The translations under genes were made by a program, and so were the position numbers. Shown here piece by piece: positions 12,238-23,448 of a stretch of 64,000 bases of DNA. The notes below the pieces were generated by a model. It made no database searches. It had not been told where the DNA came from and saw only the letters and a list, made by a program, of their open reading frames with translations. Origin of the DNA: Owenia fusiformis (lineage: Eukaryota > Annelida > Polychaeta > Sabellida > Oweniidae); the NCBI GenBank assembly GCA_903813345.2, contig CAIIXF020000003.1, positions 8,873,912 to 8,937,911 of the forward strand. Reading direction: 5' to 3'. Numbering within the stretch: the first letter of the stretch is position 1; each line of letters opens with the position of its first letter.

Positions 12238-13652
12238 GTCTTCGCCCGTTCTAAAATGTGTAAGTAACAAATACATATTCTCATAAAAATAATCCATACT
12301 CTCAGACGGTAGGGAAAATAATAACCAAACAAAATGTGAAAAAACAACCTTTTTTCACTCTGGTCGATTATGTGGGCCGATTCACTCAGGAAAAATCCGA
12401 ACAGCGCTCGTAAAACGTTTATCATAATCAGAAAGTTAAAACCATTTCTAAGAGAATGCTGTTTTTATTTCACATGAAATCGTATTAGTTTTCATCAAAT
12501 TAATTTTTTTAAACCCTTGTCATAGTTTTTGCTTCAAAGCAGTTAATTTGCGTTACCGTACAGAAAACTGTACTCCGCTATTTTTTGACGCTGTACGGTG
12601 ACGCCTGCTTACGCGATGGTAAGGCGTGTAAATACTTTACATTGAACTTTTGATCTGTAATGTTCTTTCGTATGTAATATAATGGTTCAGGGATGATAAA
12701 TCCGACATTTTTTTCAAAATTACTTTTAGCCTGAAATTCGTCATGTAGGCATTTCGAATGTTAAGAGGAATCATCTTTAGCCTAGCCTATTTTGGGGCAA
12801 TGTGAATGTTTTGTTTTTGTTTCCTATGTTATTTAGGGGTACATGAACTTTTGTTTAAAACAACAAAAACAATATGTCAATGATCTAGTCTTTCCTCAAA
12901 AATGCTTTATTGATACTTATGAAAATTGGCATAAATACGCTTCAGCTTATCAAATGCCGTAAATTAAAAATAATCTTGGTGGCCCTGTAACCAGGTTTTT
13001 ATCTAGCATTGCAAAATAAAGTATCGCTTTTAAAGCAAACACATTCTTATCTCTACCAAAGTAGACAAAAAGTTTATTCTGTATCTATAAAGTATCTTTA
13101 ATATTGACATTACATAGGAGACATGCCATGGACTTGGCCTCATCTCTCAAGGTCGGAGCGAAGGCGAAGTTACCGACAACAGAAATCATACTCTTAATTC
13201 ATCTAATTTTCTTTATGGACGGTACTTTGCAAACATTTGAAGAGATTAAGGGATGGCTTATCCTATATTTTTGAGGTAAAGGCATCTCGGTTTAATTATT
13301 TGAAATCTGTATGTATGTTTCAGATCAGTTTTCATCTTGCCTCTGACGGATTCCATCATATTATGTTTTATCAAAATCTCCTGAATATTGGCAAAATATG
13401 GGAAATGTATCCTTTCTGACCAGTTATTTGTTTTACATTGTATTGAAGATAGATTTGTTAACTGTCCCTTTTTCACTATGGTGCTTTAAATAAAGAAAAT
13501 CATTTTTTTTCAATGACGTCTAGATAGGCCTTAATCCTAAATCCCCGAACAGTGCCTCCCTTACAGGGTGGCATCTTAGCTGAAGAAAAGTGCTCTTGCT
13601 ACATTGTTTTGCATTGATTTGAATTGCGGGTAGTCTTTTTCGGTATCAATGT
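12238..13652. repeat. Tandem segmental duplication, copy B
   Basis: The second copy of the segment at 10794-12237. It differs by a few substitutions and by a small insertion near 13546 (GAACAGTGCCTCC). The foldback arm inside it has no partner arm, so it arose by segmental duplication and not by transposition. It ends at GGTATCAATGT; the sequence beyond continues into what is probably the original flank. Confidence 0.9.
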
Positions 13653-16031
13653 GGGGTAACCATGTAATAGAGATGGCAAAAACCATCATGCATTTTGATT
13701 CCGAATTTCACTCTCATTACATTGATATGCCCGTTTACGGAATGTTTTCCGCTTCATTATTCGTATTTTACAATACATGTTCGAAAATTGAAACTTTGAA
13801 TTTGTTAAATGCACAATTTTATGTTTGAAACTTTTAATTAGTATTTTTATTCATTGTTTGTATCTTCTGTGCGTTAATCTAATTTGTTTCGTTAAAACGT
13901 ATAGGTACGTGTTTTATACTGAAATACATTCAAGAGTCCTAAAGCATTTGTAAGGACACATTGTATATCCGTATTTAAATAAATCTAAGTCAATTTTGTA
14001 TCTTTATCGTTGTTTCTGAAGATATATTAGTTTACTATCTACGAACTTAATGTTAAATGTATCAATGAATAAGTACTTGCCTTGGCATATCATTTCTTAA
14101 TTGTCGAATTTATTTTCGTAACAAGGTAATATGTTTACGTGCACAAGTGCACATTTATTGTTCGTAAATAGTGTCATTTGTATTCATAAATTGCACTTAT
14201 CTATTCGTTTTTCATAAGTTCATTGAGATCGTGCGATTATTCTCAACGAGACATGGTCAAGACATGGTAAAAGTCATCACCTCATCCCCCACACAAAAAA
14301 CTCTCGTGACCTATGCCTCGAGACAGGGACAGACTAACTAGTCTTATTTTAGAGAGCTCTTTGCATGACTTAAGCTGACTAATGTTATCAGGGATATTAG
14401 TATGCATTGCACAGTAATTGGGTGGTTATGCAGCAGGGGTTTCCTTATACGGGCAGAGGGTTTGCAAGGATGTTTTCTGGCACATTGATTGGAAGTTATA
14501 ATGAAAAATGGTTAGACAAGGGTATTAAATCAATAATAATCCAGCAACTTAATTACAAAAGCAATGCCATTGGTTAATATAAGGTAATATTATTAGTTTA
14601 CTAAGGCAACATATGCAAGATAATTATTAGTAAAAATACATTTCTGCGATAAAATAACAAGCAACCGTATTGAAATTTATGAATTATAAGCTGTAGTTGG
14701 CGAATAATAAATTATTAGTTAAAAATATTTCTAATCTTTACAATCATAGAATGCACCCGATTTTAGGATCTATTCATTATTTGCTACATCATACGGTATG
14801 TATTTGTCATTTAGGCATTTTATGTGTAATTACAAATTAATAATGAAGCAGTTATGACGCTATAATCGTTCAAGGTTGAACTTGTCATTCCTTGTATTCT
14901 TTTTGAATTAGTGCTTACATATAATTTATGTGAAAAGAGTAGACGACCTCTGCATATGTATACCCAATTATTTATAGTTTTGTACTGGAGATATTCGAGT
15001 CCATCAAATAAGGTTATCGCAAAGAATTTCAGACGGTTATATCTTGGTTTATGACTATTTTTGACAATAAAGACAGGTTTATCTTTTAGATCCATTCATT
15101 ATCTCAAAGAAATTTATATACAGTAATGATAAAGTCAAACAAACTTGGAGATATTTAACTAGCAATAAATCAATCAACACACTTTTCAAAAATGTTTCAC
15201 CAAAAATGCAATCATTTTTACAATGTTTAATGCATGACTATTCTCTATTTTGATGTATCAAATAATTCTTGAAAGAAAAACTTAATTGCTGTTAAGATAA
15301 GTGTTCCCCATGTTATTTCTCCATTGAAAAACCTCATGTTATCCATTGGTTTCAATTCATTTTGGTCATCCAAATTCAGTATTTCTAAAGTCCCCAGAGC
15401 AATTAACTTATCCTCTTAGGAAATCGAACATGTCTCAAATCACATTCTAATTATGCATTCAACAATATAATAAAAATTTGCGTTTTTGGTGAAAATTAGG
15501 TCAACATTTTTGAAAAAGTATGTTGATTGGTCCATTACCCCTTCAATATCACTTAGGTCTGATTTACTTAATTATCATTGTATATACTTTTCTTGAGGAT
15601 AATGAATGGATCTAAACGATACACCCACGTTCATGATCAGAAAATATTCATAATTCAAATTAGAATTGTTTGAAATTGTTTGCGATAACCTACGTGCTCC
15701 GTTTCCCTCATTTAGACGTTTTGCCGTTTTAATTAATGATAGAATATTACTAGATAGTAACCGAGAACTGCCACACATTTTTATTTTGAACATCTTCCGA
15801 TAGTTAGGCGAGCCTCGGTAACCGGGCCTTCAAAACACTGTGTGATTTGCTTAAAACAATTTGGATTTGAAGCTCTCGACTGCGCACCTACTGAGGCCAT
15901 GATCTGAATGTGTGTAGTTCTATAGTCTAAAACCTCACTTGATACCAACTCCGAGATTCAGTTGTCTACCAGCTACTAACGACCGCTCCGTCTCGGAGGC
16001 CCCTTCTTTGTTTTTGTACATTATAAGGACC
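13653..16031. other. 2.4 kb without a recognised gene
   Basis: AT-rich intergenic sequence. The motif at 13961-13980 is the unrearranged counterpart of the end of duplication copy A. Around 15300-15400 there is weak similarity (CATGTTATCCATT, TTTTGGTCATC) to sequence near 29880, which suggests an old dispersed repeat. Short open frames show no family resemblance. Confidence 0.5.
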
Positions 16032-16036
16032 CTTCA

Positions 16037-16242
16037 CACTGGCGGATTAGGGGGGGGAAGGGCTGGGGCCAAAAAGTCGGCCTTTTTGGTCATTACTGGG
16101 CCTTTTAAGGCCTTATTTTTTTAATTGAGGCCAAATTTTGAAGAAAATGGGCCTCAAAATTCAAAATTTGGGCCCATTTTGCCTTTTTTTCTCTGACCTA
16201 AAATTTGGGCTCCCCCCTTGTTGGTTCCCAGATCCGCCCCTG
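16037..16242. mobile_element. 206 bp GC-rich MITE
   Basis: The left end (CACTGGCGGATTAGGGGG) and the reverse complement of the right end (CAGGGGCGGATCTGGG) match imperfectly. CTTCA flanks both sides directly (16032-16036 and 16243-16247), consistent with a 5 bp target-site duplication. The middle is an A/T- and GGCC-rich imperfect palindrome. It is non-coding. Confidence 0.6.
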
Positions 16243-16425
16243 CTTCACTTAAAAAGTGTTCTCTACCTTATTTTGCATGTTTACGTTTTTGGGCTTTTTA
16301 AGCTTTTTAATTTCCGAGACATGCATTCCCTGATCGTTATACGTTACATAGACATGGATTAAAGAATCAAACGTTACTTTTAAGATTTGAATCACCTCTC
16401 TTTTAGAATACACAGAGGCGTTTAA

Positions 16426-16626
16426 AGGGTGACGCATATCGTTTAGCAAATCGAACGCTCGTTTCTGGTGTTGCTCACCGTTTAGTATAAAAGGCCCGAT
16501 CCCGGAATAATACTCAAGGGTTCACAGGTTCGAGATCGTTGTGTCAACACCTCTAACTGTTATATAGCATAAGTATATTACAGATCGTCACACATTTATA
16601 AAAGGGTGATTTTTATTTTGACAAAT
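16426..16626. repeat. Left end of a TTAA-flanked element, copy 1
   Basis: About 200 bp shared with 27190-27390 at roughly 85% identity. It begins AGGGTGACGCAT immediately after TTAA (16422-16425). The matching right end, which begins AGGGTTACG or equivalent when read inward, is at 20230-20298. In this copy the space between the ends is occupied by a non-LTR retrotransposon. TTAA duplications with short TIRs are typical of piggyBac-like and Kolobok-like transposons; no transposase is present to decide. Confidence 0.6.
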
Positions 16627-18823
16627 CAATTCCACATTTATACATAAACATAAACATAAACTGTTTAATGACAATCTGTTTTTCATTAACAGCGTAAACA
16701 GACATTATGACTCATTTTCTCGTGCAGATGCATCGCTCGATCCATTTGATCCACACAGACGTGGAAAGGGGGGTGTATCTTTACTGTGGAAACGTTCGCT
16801 TGGGAAGTCTGTGACAAGGCTTTACAACATTTCTAGTGACAGAATCGTAGGTATTGAAGTATTGGTTGAGAGCAATGTGAGACTTTATATATTTTCTGTA
16901 TATCTACCTGCCAGCAATTACTCACTGCCAATATTTATTGACTATATAGACAATCTTAGAGACATTATTACTTACTATTCATCTATGGGTATTGTAATTG
17001 TTTTAGGTGATTTCAACGCCCATCTTAATGGGCCAAGACTTATAAAACCTAAATTAAATGACAGAAGTTCGTTGTTTCAAAACATTCTTGATGATTTTGA
17101 TATGTTGTCATTAATGGTGAATGAATCATGCTCAGGTCCACCCTATACTTGTTTACCTAAAAACAAATCGCCACCTTGTACTATCGACCATATTGTCATT
17201 CCTTCGTCAAAGCTGGACCTGGTTGAGCATTGCAGCGTATTATCACATGACGTAACACATTTCTCGGATCATTTCCCTGTGAAAGCTACATTTAAATTTA
17301 AAGCTTCGTCACAAGCTGCCAATGCTTCCTCGACCAGGCCAACTCTTGCATGGGAAAAAATTCCACTTGACACCATTAAAGATACATATACGTCTTACCT
17401 TTCAGATAGGCTAGCCCCAATCAAGGACGACGTTGAGCATGATCGCATACAGAGCACAAGTGATCTTAACAATAGAATAGTAGAGGCAATGAGTTTATCT
17501 GGTGAAAAGACCATACCCTCTAAGAAATTCCGTCCTTACTTAAAACCTTACTGGAAGTTGGGAAACGTAAAAGAGTTGTATAAAAAACAGAAGGTTAGCA
17601 GAATATCTTGGATCATTTCAGGCAAACCTCGTGGTATGTCTCACCAGTCTTACCGTGAATATAAAGACGCCAAGAAAAAGTTTAGACACGCCCAGCGTCT
17701 CGCGATTGATGAATGGACTTCTTCCATTTACGATGAGATCGACACAGCCGCGGAGACTGATCAGAAGCTCATGTGGGCTATTATGAAACGTCAGAGAGGC
17801 AAAACGATCTCGACATGCGAAGAGCTTAAACTCGGAGATCAAGTGATTCGCGACCCCCTGCTTATTACTAACGCTTTCGCCAAACACTCTCATAGAATAT
17901 TTTCCAAATTATCGTCTCCCACGTTCGATGACGCGTTCAAGACCCGGGTCGAAAACGAGGTCGATTCTATTTTAGGCGACAACCACGCAATAGCCAATGA
18001 TCCAATTCTAAACCTCCCTTTCACGTATCATGAGGTTAGTGATGGTATAAGGAAGCTAAAAAAACGAAAAGCTTCTAGCCACGACGGCATTTCAAATGAA
18101 CATCTCATTCACGGAGGTGAGTCCCTTGTAAGCATTCTAGCTATGCTTTTCAACCTGATAACATTCACAATGACTCCACCACTTGCTTTTTCACAGGGTT
18201 TAATAGCGAAATTACACAAAGGTGCTCAGAAATCTAGGCTTGATCTTAATAACTATAGGGACATTACCCTTCTCCCTGTGATAGAAAAGCTATGGGAGTC
18301 ATTAGTGAAGGTTCGGATTGACAAGACTGAGCGCACTTCTGGTACCAGATTTCACAAGAGCCCCCAACAGAATGCTTATGAAAAGGGTCTCAGCTGCACG
18401 ACTTGCAACTTTAATATTACTGAGACAATCAATTCCAACAGTGAGCTTGGTCAGAAAACATTTATGGCAAGTCTTGACAGCGCTAAAGCATTCGATTCCA
18501 TATGGCACGCAGGGTTGTTTCTTAAGCTTCACAAGCTTGGGCTCCAAGGCCGATTCTGGATAATAATGTACCGGTTGTACAGCAATTTAAGCGGCGCGAT
18601 AATCTTTAAGGGGCATCAGTCTGATTGGTTCTCTATCAGTCAATCAGTCCGCCAAGGCGGGGTGCTTTCGGGCTGGCTCTACAACCTATACATCGACGAA
18701 TTACTTTGTCTACTTGAAAGATCAAACTTCGGATCAATGATAAGCTGCATTTCTTGCAGCGCCCCCACGTACGCAGACGATGTCTCCCTTCTTGCCAATA
18801 ACAGGGACAGTCTTATAACTTGA
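16622..18823 (+). CDS. Endonuclease + reverse transcriptase (non-LTR ORF2, first part)
   Basis: The frame is open from just after a stop at 16619-16621, and homology-like sequence begins at once (NSVNRHYDSFSRAD, then RRGKGGVSLLWKRS). The real start codon is lost; the GTG at 16811 is not a plausible start. The C-terminal half of an exonuclease-endonuclease-phosphatase domain is visible: GDFNAH (about 17005), IDHIVI (about 17188) and SDHFPV (about 17266). Reverse transcriptase follows: NYRDITLLPVIEKLWE (about 18250), motif A LDSAKAFDSIWH (about 18472), RQGGVLSGWLYN (about 18650) and catalytic YADD (about 18772). The product would nick target DNA and copy the element RNA. The frame ends at a TGA (18821-18823) caused by a one-base slip; the rest continues in the overlapping -1 frame. 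Confidence 0.9.
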   Translation, partial: QINSTFIHKHKHKLFNDNLFFINSVNRHYDSFSRADASLDPFDPHRRGKGGVSLLWKRSLGKSVTRLYNISSDRIVGIEVLVESNVRLYIFSVYLPASNYSLPIFIDYIDNLRDIITYYSSMGIVIVLGDFNAHLNGPRLIKPKLNDRSSLFQNILDDFDMLSLMVNESCSGPPYTCLPKNKSPPCTIDHIVIPSSKLDLVEHCSVLSHDVTHFSDHFPVKATFKFKASSQAANASSTRPTLAWEKIPLDTIKDTYTSYLSDRLAPIKDDVEHDRIQSTSDLNNRIVEAMSLSGEKTIPSKKFRPYLKPYWKLGNVKELYKKQKVSRISWIISGKPRGMSHQSYREYKDAKKKFRHAQRLAIDEWTSSIYDEIDTAAETDQKLMWAIMKRQRGKTISTCEELKLGDQVIRDPLLITNAFAKHSHRIFSKLSSPTFDDAFKTRVENEVDSILGDNHAIANDPILNLPFTYHEVSDGIRKLKKRKASSHDGISNEHLIHGGESLVSILAMLFNLITFTMTPPLAFSQGLIAKLHKGAQKSRLDLNNYRDITLLPVIEKLWESLVKVRIDKTERTSGTRFHKSPQQNAYEKGLSCTTCNFNITETINSNSELGQKTFMASLDSAKAFDSIWHAGLFLKLHKLGLQGRFWIIMYRLYSNLSGAIIFKGHQSDWFSISQSVRQGGVLSGWLYNLYIDELLCLLERSNFGSMISCISCSAPTYADDVSLLANNRDSLIT

Positions 18824-20001
18824 TTTCAATTGCCATTAATTACTCCCAAAAGTGGAGGTTCAAGATAAATGTTTCAAAATCAAGCGTGATAACATTTGGC
18901 GAGTCGAAACCTGTAAATGAGAAACTACGGAAAACACGCGAGTGGTCTATTCAAAACGATGTGTTAGTTGAGGTTGATCGATGTAAACATCTCGGAAACA
19001 TATACCAAGCTTCGATGAAAAACACTGATGCAGTCTCCAGCGCGTGTCATAAGTTAAAAGGCAGTTTCGCATCGCTGGCAGGAATTGGTGTACATCCGAA
19101 GGGTCTCACCCCTTTAACTGGCATACATCTAATTAAGACCATTTGTATTCCCACTGCACTTTACGGATGCGAGCTGTGGTTTAATATCACAAAATCGGAA
19201 ATTCTTAAGTTAGAAATTGCTCAACGTTTCATCCTCAAAAGTCTATTTGAATTGTTCAAATCTACCAGAACTGATATTGTATACGCTTTAACTGATCTGT
19301 TACCAGTCCAGTTCACACTTAACCTACGAAAGCTGTCGTTTCTCGGTCTGCTTTGCAACATGCAACAGCTGACGTTGACAAAGGACATCTTTCTGTTTAG
19401 AGCAAATTTGCTTTACGGCGGAAATCACCGGCAGGCAGGATTTGTCGCCGACATTTCAAACATTCTGAAAACCTACGAATTAGAACAATACCTGATTCAA
19501 TATCTAGACAACGGGTATTTTCCAAATAACATCTTGTGGAAACGCATTTGTAAATATGTAGTCAGACAACGCTTCCTAGTTCAAAGTGAATCTCAACGCA
19601 ATGACATCAGAATTTCCGTTTCTGTTTTGAGAGCTCATAATCTTTGGAACTTAGCCAGAAAACGGAATTATCTACTTCCGTATATTCTCACAGCAGTCAA
19701 AGTTTTAGCCATGCCCGTCAATGACTCCAACCTTCTTTGTGATAGATGTGGCAATTTCTATAAGGATGCTATAAATCACATGCTAATCGACTGTAATGAG
19801 TACAATCACATGAGGAATAAACTCATTATTGACATTGCGTTACCCAACAACCACCCAGCGTTCGATCGAAGAGAAATCTGTGCTTCTGTATGCGGCCCTG
19901 CCTCGGAGTCATTTGAGATGCATAATTTAGAGCTCATTCTGAGATACATTCATATAGTCATATCAGACTCATGGATTAGTCTCGTACCCTTATTTACATA
20001 A
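18820..20001 (+). CDS. Reverse transcriptase thumb and C-terminal part (frameshifted continuation)
   Basis: This continues the preceding frame directly: after ...NRDSLIT the next residues are SIAINYSQKWRFKINVSKS and TFGESKPVNEKL, the usual segment after the YADD box in non-LTR enzymes. It starts at a TTG overlapping the upstream stop, so it is not an independent gene. A single lost base around the CTTGATTT stretch explains the break. Near the C-terminus LLCDRCGNFYKDAINHMLIDC gives a Cys-x2-Cys...His...Cys arrangement typical of the 3' part of such ORF2 proteins. The TAA stop is at 19999-20001. The element is dead unless the shift is suppressed, for which I see no slippery site. Confidence 0.88.
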   Translation: MISIAINYSQKWRFKINVSKSSVITFGESKPVNEKLRKTREWSIQNDVLVEVDRCKHLGNIYQASMKNTDAVSSACHKLKGSFASLAGIGVHPKGLTPLTGIHLIKTICIPTALYGCELWFNITKSEILKLEIAQRFILKSLFELFKSTRTDIVYALTDLLPVQFTLNLRKLSFLGLLCNMQQLTLTKDIFLFRANLLYGGNHRQAGFVADISNILKTYELEQYLIQYLDNGYFPNNILWKRICKYVVRQRFLVQSESQRNDIRISVSVLRAHNLWNLARKRNYLLPYILTAVKVLAMPVNDSNLLCDRCGNFYKDAINHMLIDCNEYNHMRNKLIIDIALPNNHPAFDRREICASVCGPASESFEMHNLELILRYIHIVISDSWISLVPLFT

Positions 20002-20229
20002 ACTTGCAGAAGATCTAGTCTTATAATCTGAAATTTTTATACTACTTTTAAAGATTGTAAATATGTTGTCACCTTTTTTATGTTTATGTTTTATGTTTAT
20101 TGTATTAATCAAACAATGTAATTAGTTTATATGAAATCCGATTTAAAATCGGGAATAAAAGATACATACATTATCCCAAAGACAATTTCAATAAACTGGA
20201 TTTTACAGAACTCCCCTTATTTCTTAAAA

Positions 20230-20298
20230 ATGGACTGATCCAGTTGATTCGCCTGGAGCCGCCATATTGTTTTTATACGGGATGCTAATCGGAACCCT
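20230..20298. repeat. Right end of a TTAA-flanked element, copy 1
   Basis: About 70 bp matching 29346-29416 (TTCGCCTGGAGCCGCCAT, TGTTTTTATACGGGA). It ends ...GGAACCCT followed by TTAA (20299-20302). With the left end at 16426 it brackets the non-LTR element. The inward-read terminus agrees with the left terminus only over about 9 bp (AGGGTNNCG type). Confidence 0.55.
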
Positions 20299-20565
20299 TT
20301 AAATAAGTTTAAATAAAGTAAAAAAGAAGAAAAAGTAAAAAATGAGGCTTTTACCAGCATATGATTCTGGTATATCGAGAAAACTGAAATCACGAGAATC
20401 ATCGTGTTTTGGATGTACTACACTCCTTATAGTAATTACTTTGCACGGATGTTCTATTTACGCTATTGTATTTAATAAATTAATAAAAGTATTGAATTCA
20501 TTAATGGAAATTGCAATTACAATTACTTTTTACAATATATTCTTATGTATCATTCATGATTTATA

Positions 20566-20814
20566 CAGGGTGGACCAAATACGTCCATATTTATTTCATT
20601 TTGAATCACCATTTCAATAAGGCATCTTCAAAAAAAAAATTTCTGGAGATGCAGGAAACAGTTCTACAATATTGGGATAATTATTTTGTATTTATCCCAT
20701 TTCAGGAACAATTTCTTTAACGATCTCTGCTTCCCCTGAAAAAAAAATATTGAAATCAATGCATTTTCAAAAAAAGAAAACGAAATAAGAATATTGACTT
20801 TTTGGCCCACCTTG
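20566..20814. mobile_element. 249 bp TA-flanked MITE
   Basis: Ends CAGGGTGGACCAAATACGTC and, inverted, GACTTTTTGGCCCACCTTG, with TA outside both (20564-20565 and 20815-20816). The interior is AT-rich and partly self-complementary. CAGGGTG ends with a TA target are usual for mariner-type non-autonomous elements. Open frames across it are spurious. Confidence 0.75.
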
Positions 20815-20816
20815 TA

Positions 20817-21140
20817 TGTAATGTTATATTTTGCCATAGCCCTCTGCGAAATGAACCCACAATCTCTTGAAAATGAAACTAAAAAAAAAAAATGATAAAT
20901 ACATATTATTTTTAAAATACAAATATCTAAGTGGTCAAAGAAAGATAATAGAGAGATTTCGATATAAGTTTTCATCCAAACGTAAAATGCAACTTTAACT
21001 TTTAAATGACGTACGGTTCTTAGCCCTATTTGCAAAAATAACGTTACATAATGGTTATGTAATCCATTGTGTAAGATTATTTATTTCATAATACTACTGT
21101 TTTCCCTGGGAAATAAAATCATATTATCCCTCTTAAAATC
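20817..21140. other. No recognised feature
   Basis: AT-rich sequence with A-runs between a MITE and a tandem duplication. I see nothing coding here. Confidence 0.4.
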
Positions 21141-21220
21141 ATATATACTCGAAAAATCATATTGTCCCTGTAAAAAAATCATATATACTCGAAAAATCAT
21201 ATTGTCCCTGTAAAAAAATC
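21141..21220. repeat. Perfect 40 bp tandem duplication
   Basis: 21141-21180 and 21181-21220 are identical by eye (ATATATACTCGAAAAATC, ATTGTCCCTGTAAAAAAATC). A diverged partial unit precedes them. The TCATATTGTCCCT phrase is repeated again just downstream. Confidence 0.9.
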
Positions 21221-21393
21221 ATGTTGTCCCTATTATTTTCACAATTTTCAGAAATTTTATTTTTTCCAAAAATTGCAATTCTTCAAAGATTTTCATTTAT
21301 TTATAAAAAAATCGTTTTTGAATCATTCAATTTTTCAATTTTCTTAAATATTTCTTTTTCCTTGAATCTCAAAAATTAAATTATGGAATAAAA

Positions 21394-21576
21394 AGGTTAT
21401 TTCATGCTTGATTTTCAATATGAATTTTATTCCACATGAAATATGACATTGAACTCGGTAAATATTATATTGACACTCACTCGCTACGCTCGTTCGGTCA
21501 ATATCATATTTCCCTCAGTCAATATCATATTACCCTGGAATAAAATTCATATTGAAAATCAAGCATGAAATAACCT
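21394..21576. repeat. Inverted repeat with perfect 40 bp arms
   Basis: 21394-21433 (AGGTTATTTCATGCTTG...) is the exact reverse complement of 21537-21576. The ~100 bp between holds CAATATCATATT repeated and a short CGCTACGCTCGTTCGG stretch. It probably marks the ends of a ~185 bp MITE; no target duplication is obvious. Confidence 0.75.
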
Positions 21577-21579
21577 ATA

Positions 21580-22518
21580 TGTAATATTATATAATAGTAA
21601 TAAAGATTATCATCATTATAATTTGCCAACAAACATGTTGTTATGTCAACTAATTATATATTTTGCCTAACCGTGAGTGCCAAGGAAACCAGAATGATCC
21701 AGCTACATAAACACCACTGGGGAGGAAGGCTTCTGACATTTAAAAAACAGGAAAGTGCATTTCATTAGAAAGGTGGAGAGATAGTATCGCAACTGTTTTC
21801 GAACAGTCATATGTTGGATTTTGGCTATTTTCTGAGACACATGTTTTTTCTGAAATGTTTTTTTTTCTGAATTTTTCCTGATTTTCAACCCCTTCCAACC
21901 TGTTTTTTCAATTTTTGTTGTATCAATATGTCGTGTTTTGACACACGGTTAACCCCTTTAAAGAAATAAAAATTCCATAGAGGTTATAAAGATATCCATT
22001 ATGGGTGACCAAAAATAGCTGACAGCAATTGATTGCATGAGTTTTCCCTATGGAAAATAACATGTGAAATATTATTTTCCACTTTATCGAAGAAGAATTA
22101 CCCATAGGCTAAGGGCGATAAAAATCATTTTAAATAAAGATGGCATGGTAACGATCTGTGTTTATCTGAAAAAGATAACACTGAATTCTGTTGGTGCTGC
22201 CATCTTTATATCGGCCCAGAACCTATGGAATTACCTAGTCCTTCGAAGGGGTTAGTTGTGTCTTAAAGGCCCCATATAAAGTTTAAACCACTTTGGCTTA
22301 TATTGTAGTCTTACCCAATGTTATCAAAGTGTGATATGTGAAACTTTTTTTTTTAATTTCAAAAAGTGGTTTTTGATAGACTTTTTGTTCAAAAATTTGT
22401 GAATTTATTTAAAACCAACTTTTAGAGGTCACTCATATCTTCTAATTAGCTAATGTTTTTTGCCGAAAAAATTAAGAAAATCGGTTCATAAATAAGCGAG
22501 AAATGAACTTATCAGTGC
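21580..22518. other. Stretch without recognised gene
   Basis: AT-rich DNA. Segments near 21995-22075 (CATTATGGGTGACCAAAAATAG, TTTTCCCTATGGAAAATAACATG in parts) resemble fragments near 15310 and 29870 and are probably remains of a dispersed repeat. No coding is supported. Confidence 0.4.
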
Positions 22519-23448
22519 ATGAAAATGGTTCTGAGAAAAATGCATTTCAAGATTTTAGTTTTCATAGAAACCAATAGTACAATGATATCTAAAACTGACA
22601 GTGAAAGTGAGACTGACTATCGAGCCTTAGATCAAGGCCACCGTAGCATCTGTAAAAAGCTGCAAGGTCTGCCAGTTTACACACCCGATGCAGCTGTTCT
22701 ACCCCAGCTAGGATGGCAAACGATTACCTCAACAATAATAATCGCCAAATTGATGTTTTTGTGGCAGTTACTGTTTCTAATGACAGGGTCTGTGTACCGC
22801 TGTATTGCTTTTAAGAGAATCACCATGTATAGGCATGGTGCTAAACTTAACAGATTGTCGCCGCTGCGAGACATAATGGAGCTTGTGAATCGTTATGGAA
22901 TAACAGACATGGTGTATCAAATCCTAGACCATGGTGCAAATCCATCGAAATTGACCTGGAAACGCTATGTTCGGAACATTATACGGAATTGCGATTTGGA
23001 TGGTTGGAGACGCGAGGTTAATACTTATAAGGAACTAATTCTCTATAAGGAAGTTATCCACAATGTGAAACCATGTATATGGTGGATAATAGCCAGGAAA
23101 GATTCAAGATTCATAAAGAGATGTAACTTAATGATGCGACTAATGGTAGGACAAGGCCGCTAAAGGGTAAACACAGGCGAATGGGAAGGAATACCGATGA
23201 GAGATAGATTCTGCGAAAGCTGCAATGAAGAGATTGAAACGCTCGAACACTTTGTTTTAAAATGTCTGCTCCACAGGGTAACATTAAGTACGATTTTAGA
23301 TGGAATACCAAACATTAGTGCAATGTCAAATGCTATGAAACTGCGAGCTCTCTTTGGGGGAGACCAGTGTATTAATGGAAGTGGACTTAAACGTGTAAGC
23401 ACGATTATACAGAACATGTATCTCGCCAGGATTAAAGTCAATATGTAG
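22519..23448 (+). pseudogene. C-terminal part of a second non-LTR retrotransposon ORF2
   Basis: One frame runs 310 codons with a single in-frame TAA at 23161-23163. Before the stop it reads ...GHRSICKKLQGLP...LGWQTI and ...GASPSKLTWKRYV-like sequence (actual GANPSKLTWKRYV). After it comes NTGEWEGIPMRDRFCESCNEE and TLEHFVLKC. The Cys-x2-Cys...His...Cys motif and the preceding helix-rich region are usual after the reverse transcriptase domain of non-LTR elements. The RT domain itself is missing, so this is a 5'-truncated copy. It differs from the element at 16.6-20.2 kb in sequence. Confidence 0.75.

Larger units (their letters stand above)
16622..20176 (+). mobile_element. 5'-truncated non-LTR retrotransposon
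   Basis: A continuous relic with an AP-endonuclease-like domain, a reverse transcriptase, a C-terminal Cys/His motif and a short 3' UTR. The UTR ends in a small hairpin (CCGATTT and AAATCGG), then AATAAAA and a GATACATACATT tail. There is no ORF1, and the endonuclease lacks its N-terminal part, as expected from incomplete target-primed reverse transcription. One frameshift at 18820 divides the coding region. By motif style it resembles the CR1/Jockey group, but I cannot fix the clade without a tree. Confidence 0.9.

Noticed and set aside
10733-13476. Matching frames in the 1.44 kb duplication (for example 11815-12033 and 13258-13476)
   Set aside because: They are identical only because the DNA is recently duplicated; no codon-like substitution pattern or family resemblance.
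16811-16813. GTG at 16811 as start of the retroelement protein
   Set aside because: Endonuclease-like sequence continues in frame upstream to 16622; the true start was lost by 5' truncation.
18811-18830. Programmed -1 frameshift between the two reverse transcriptase frames
   Set aside because: There is no heptameric slippery sequence or obvious downstream pseudoknot; a one-base deletion in a dead copy is simpler.
20664-21035. 123-residue minus-strand frame
   Set aside because: It crosses a TA-flanked MITE end and is Phe/Ile/Lys rich, as expected from AT-rich non-coding DNA.
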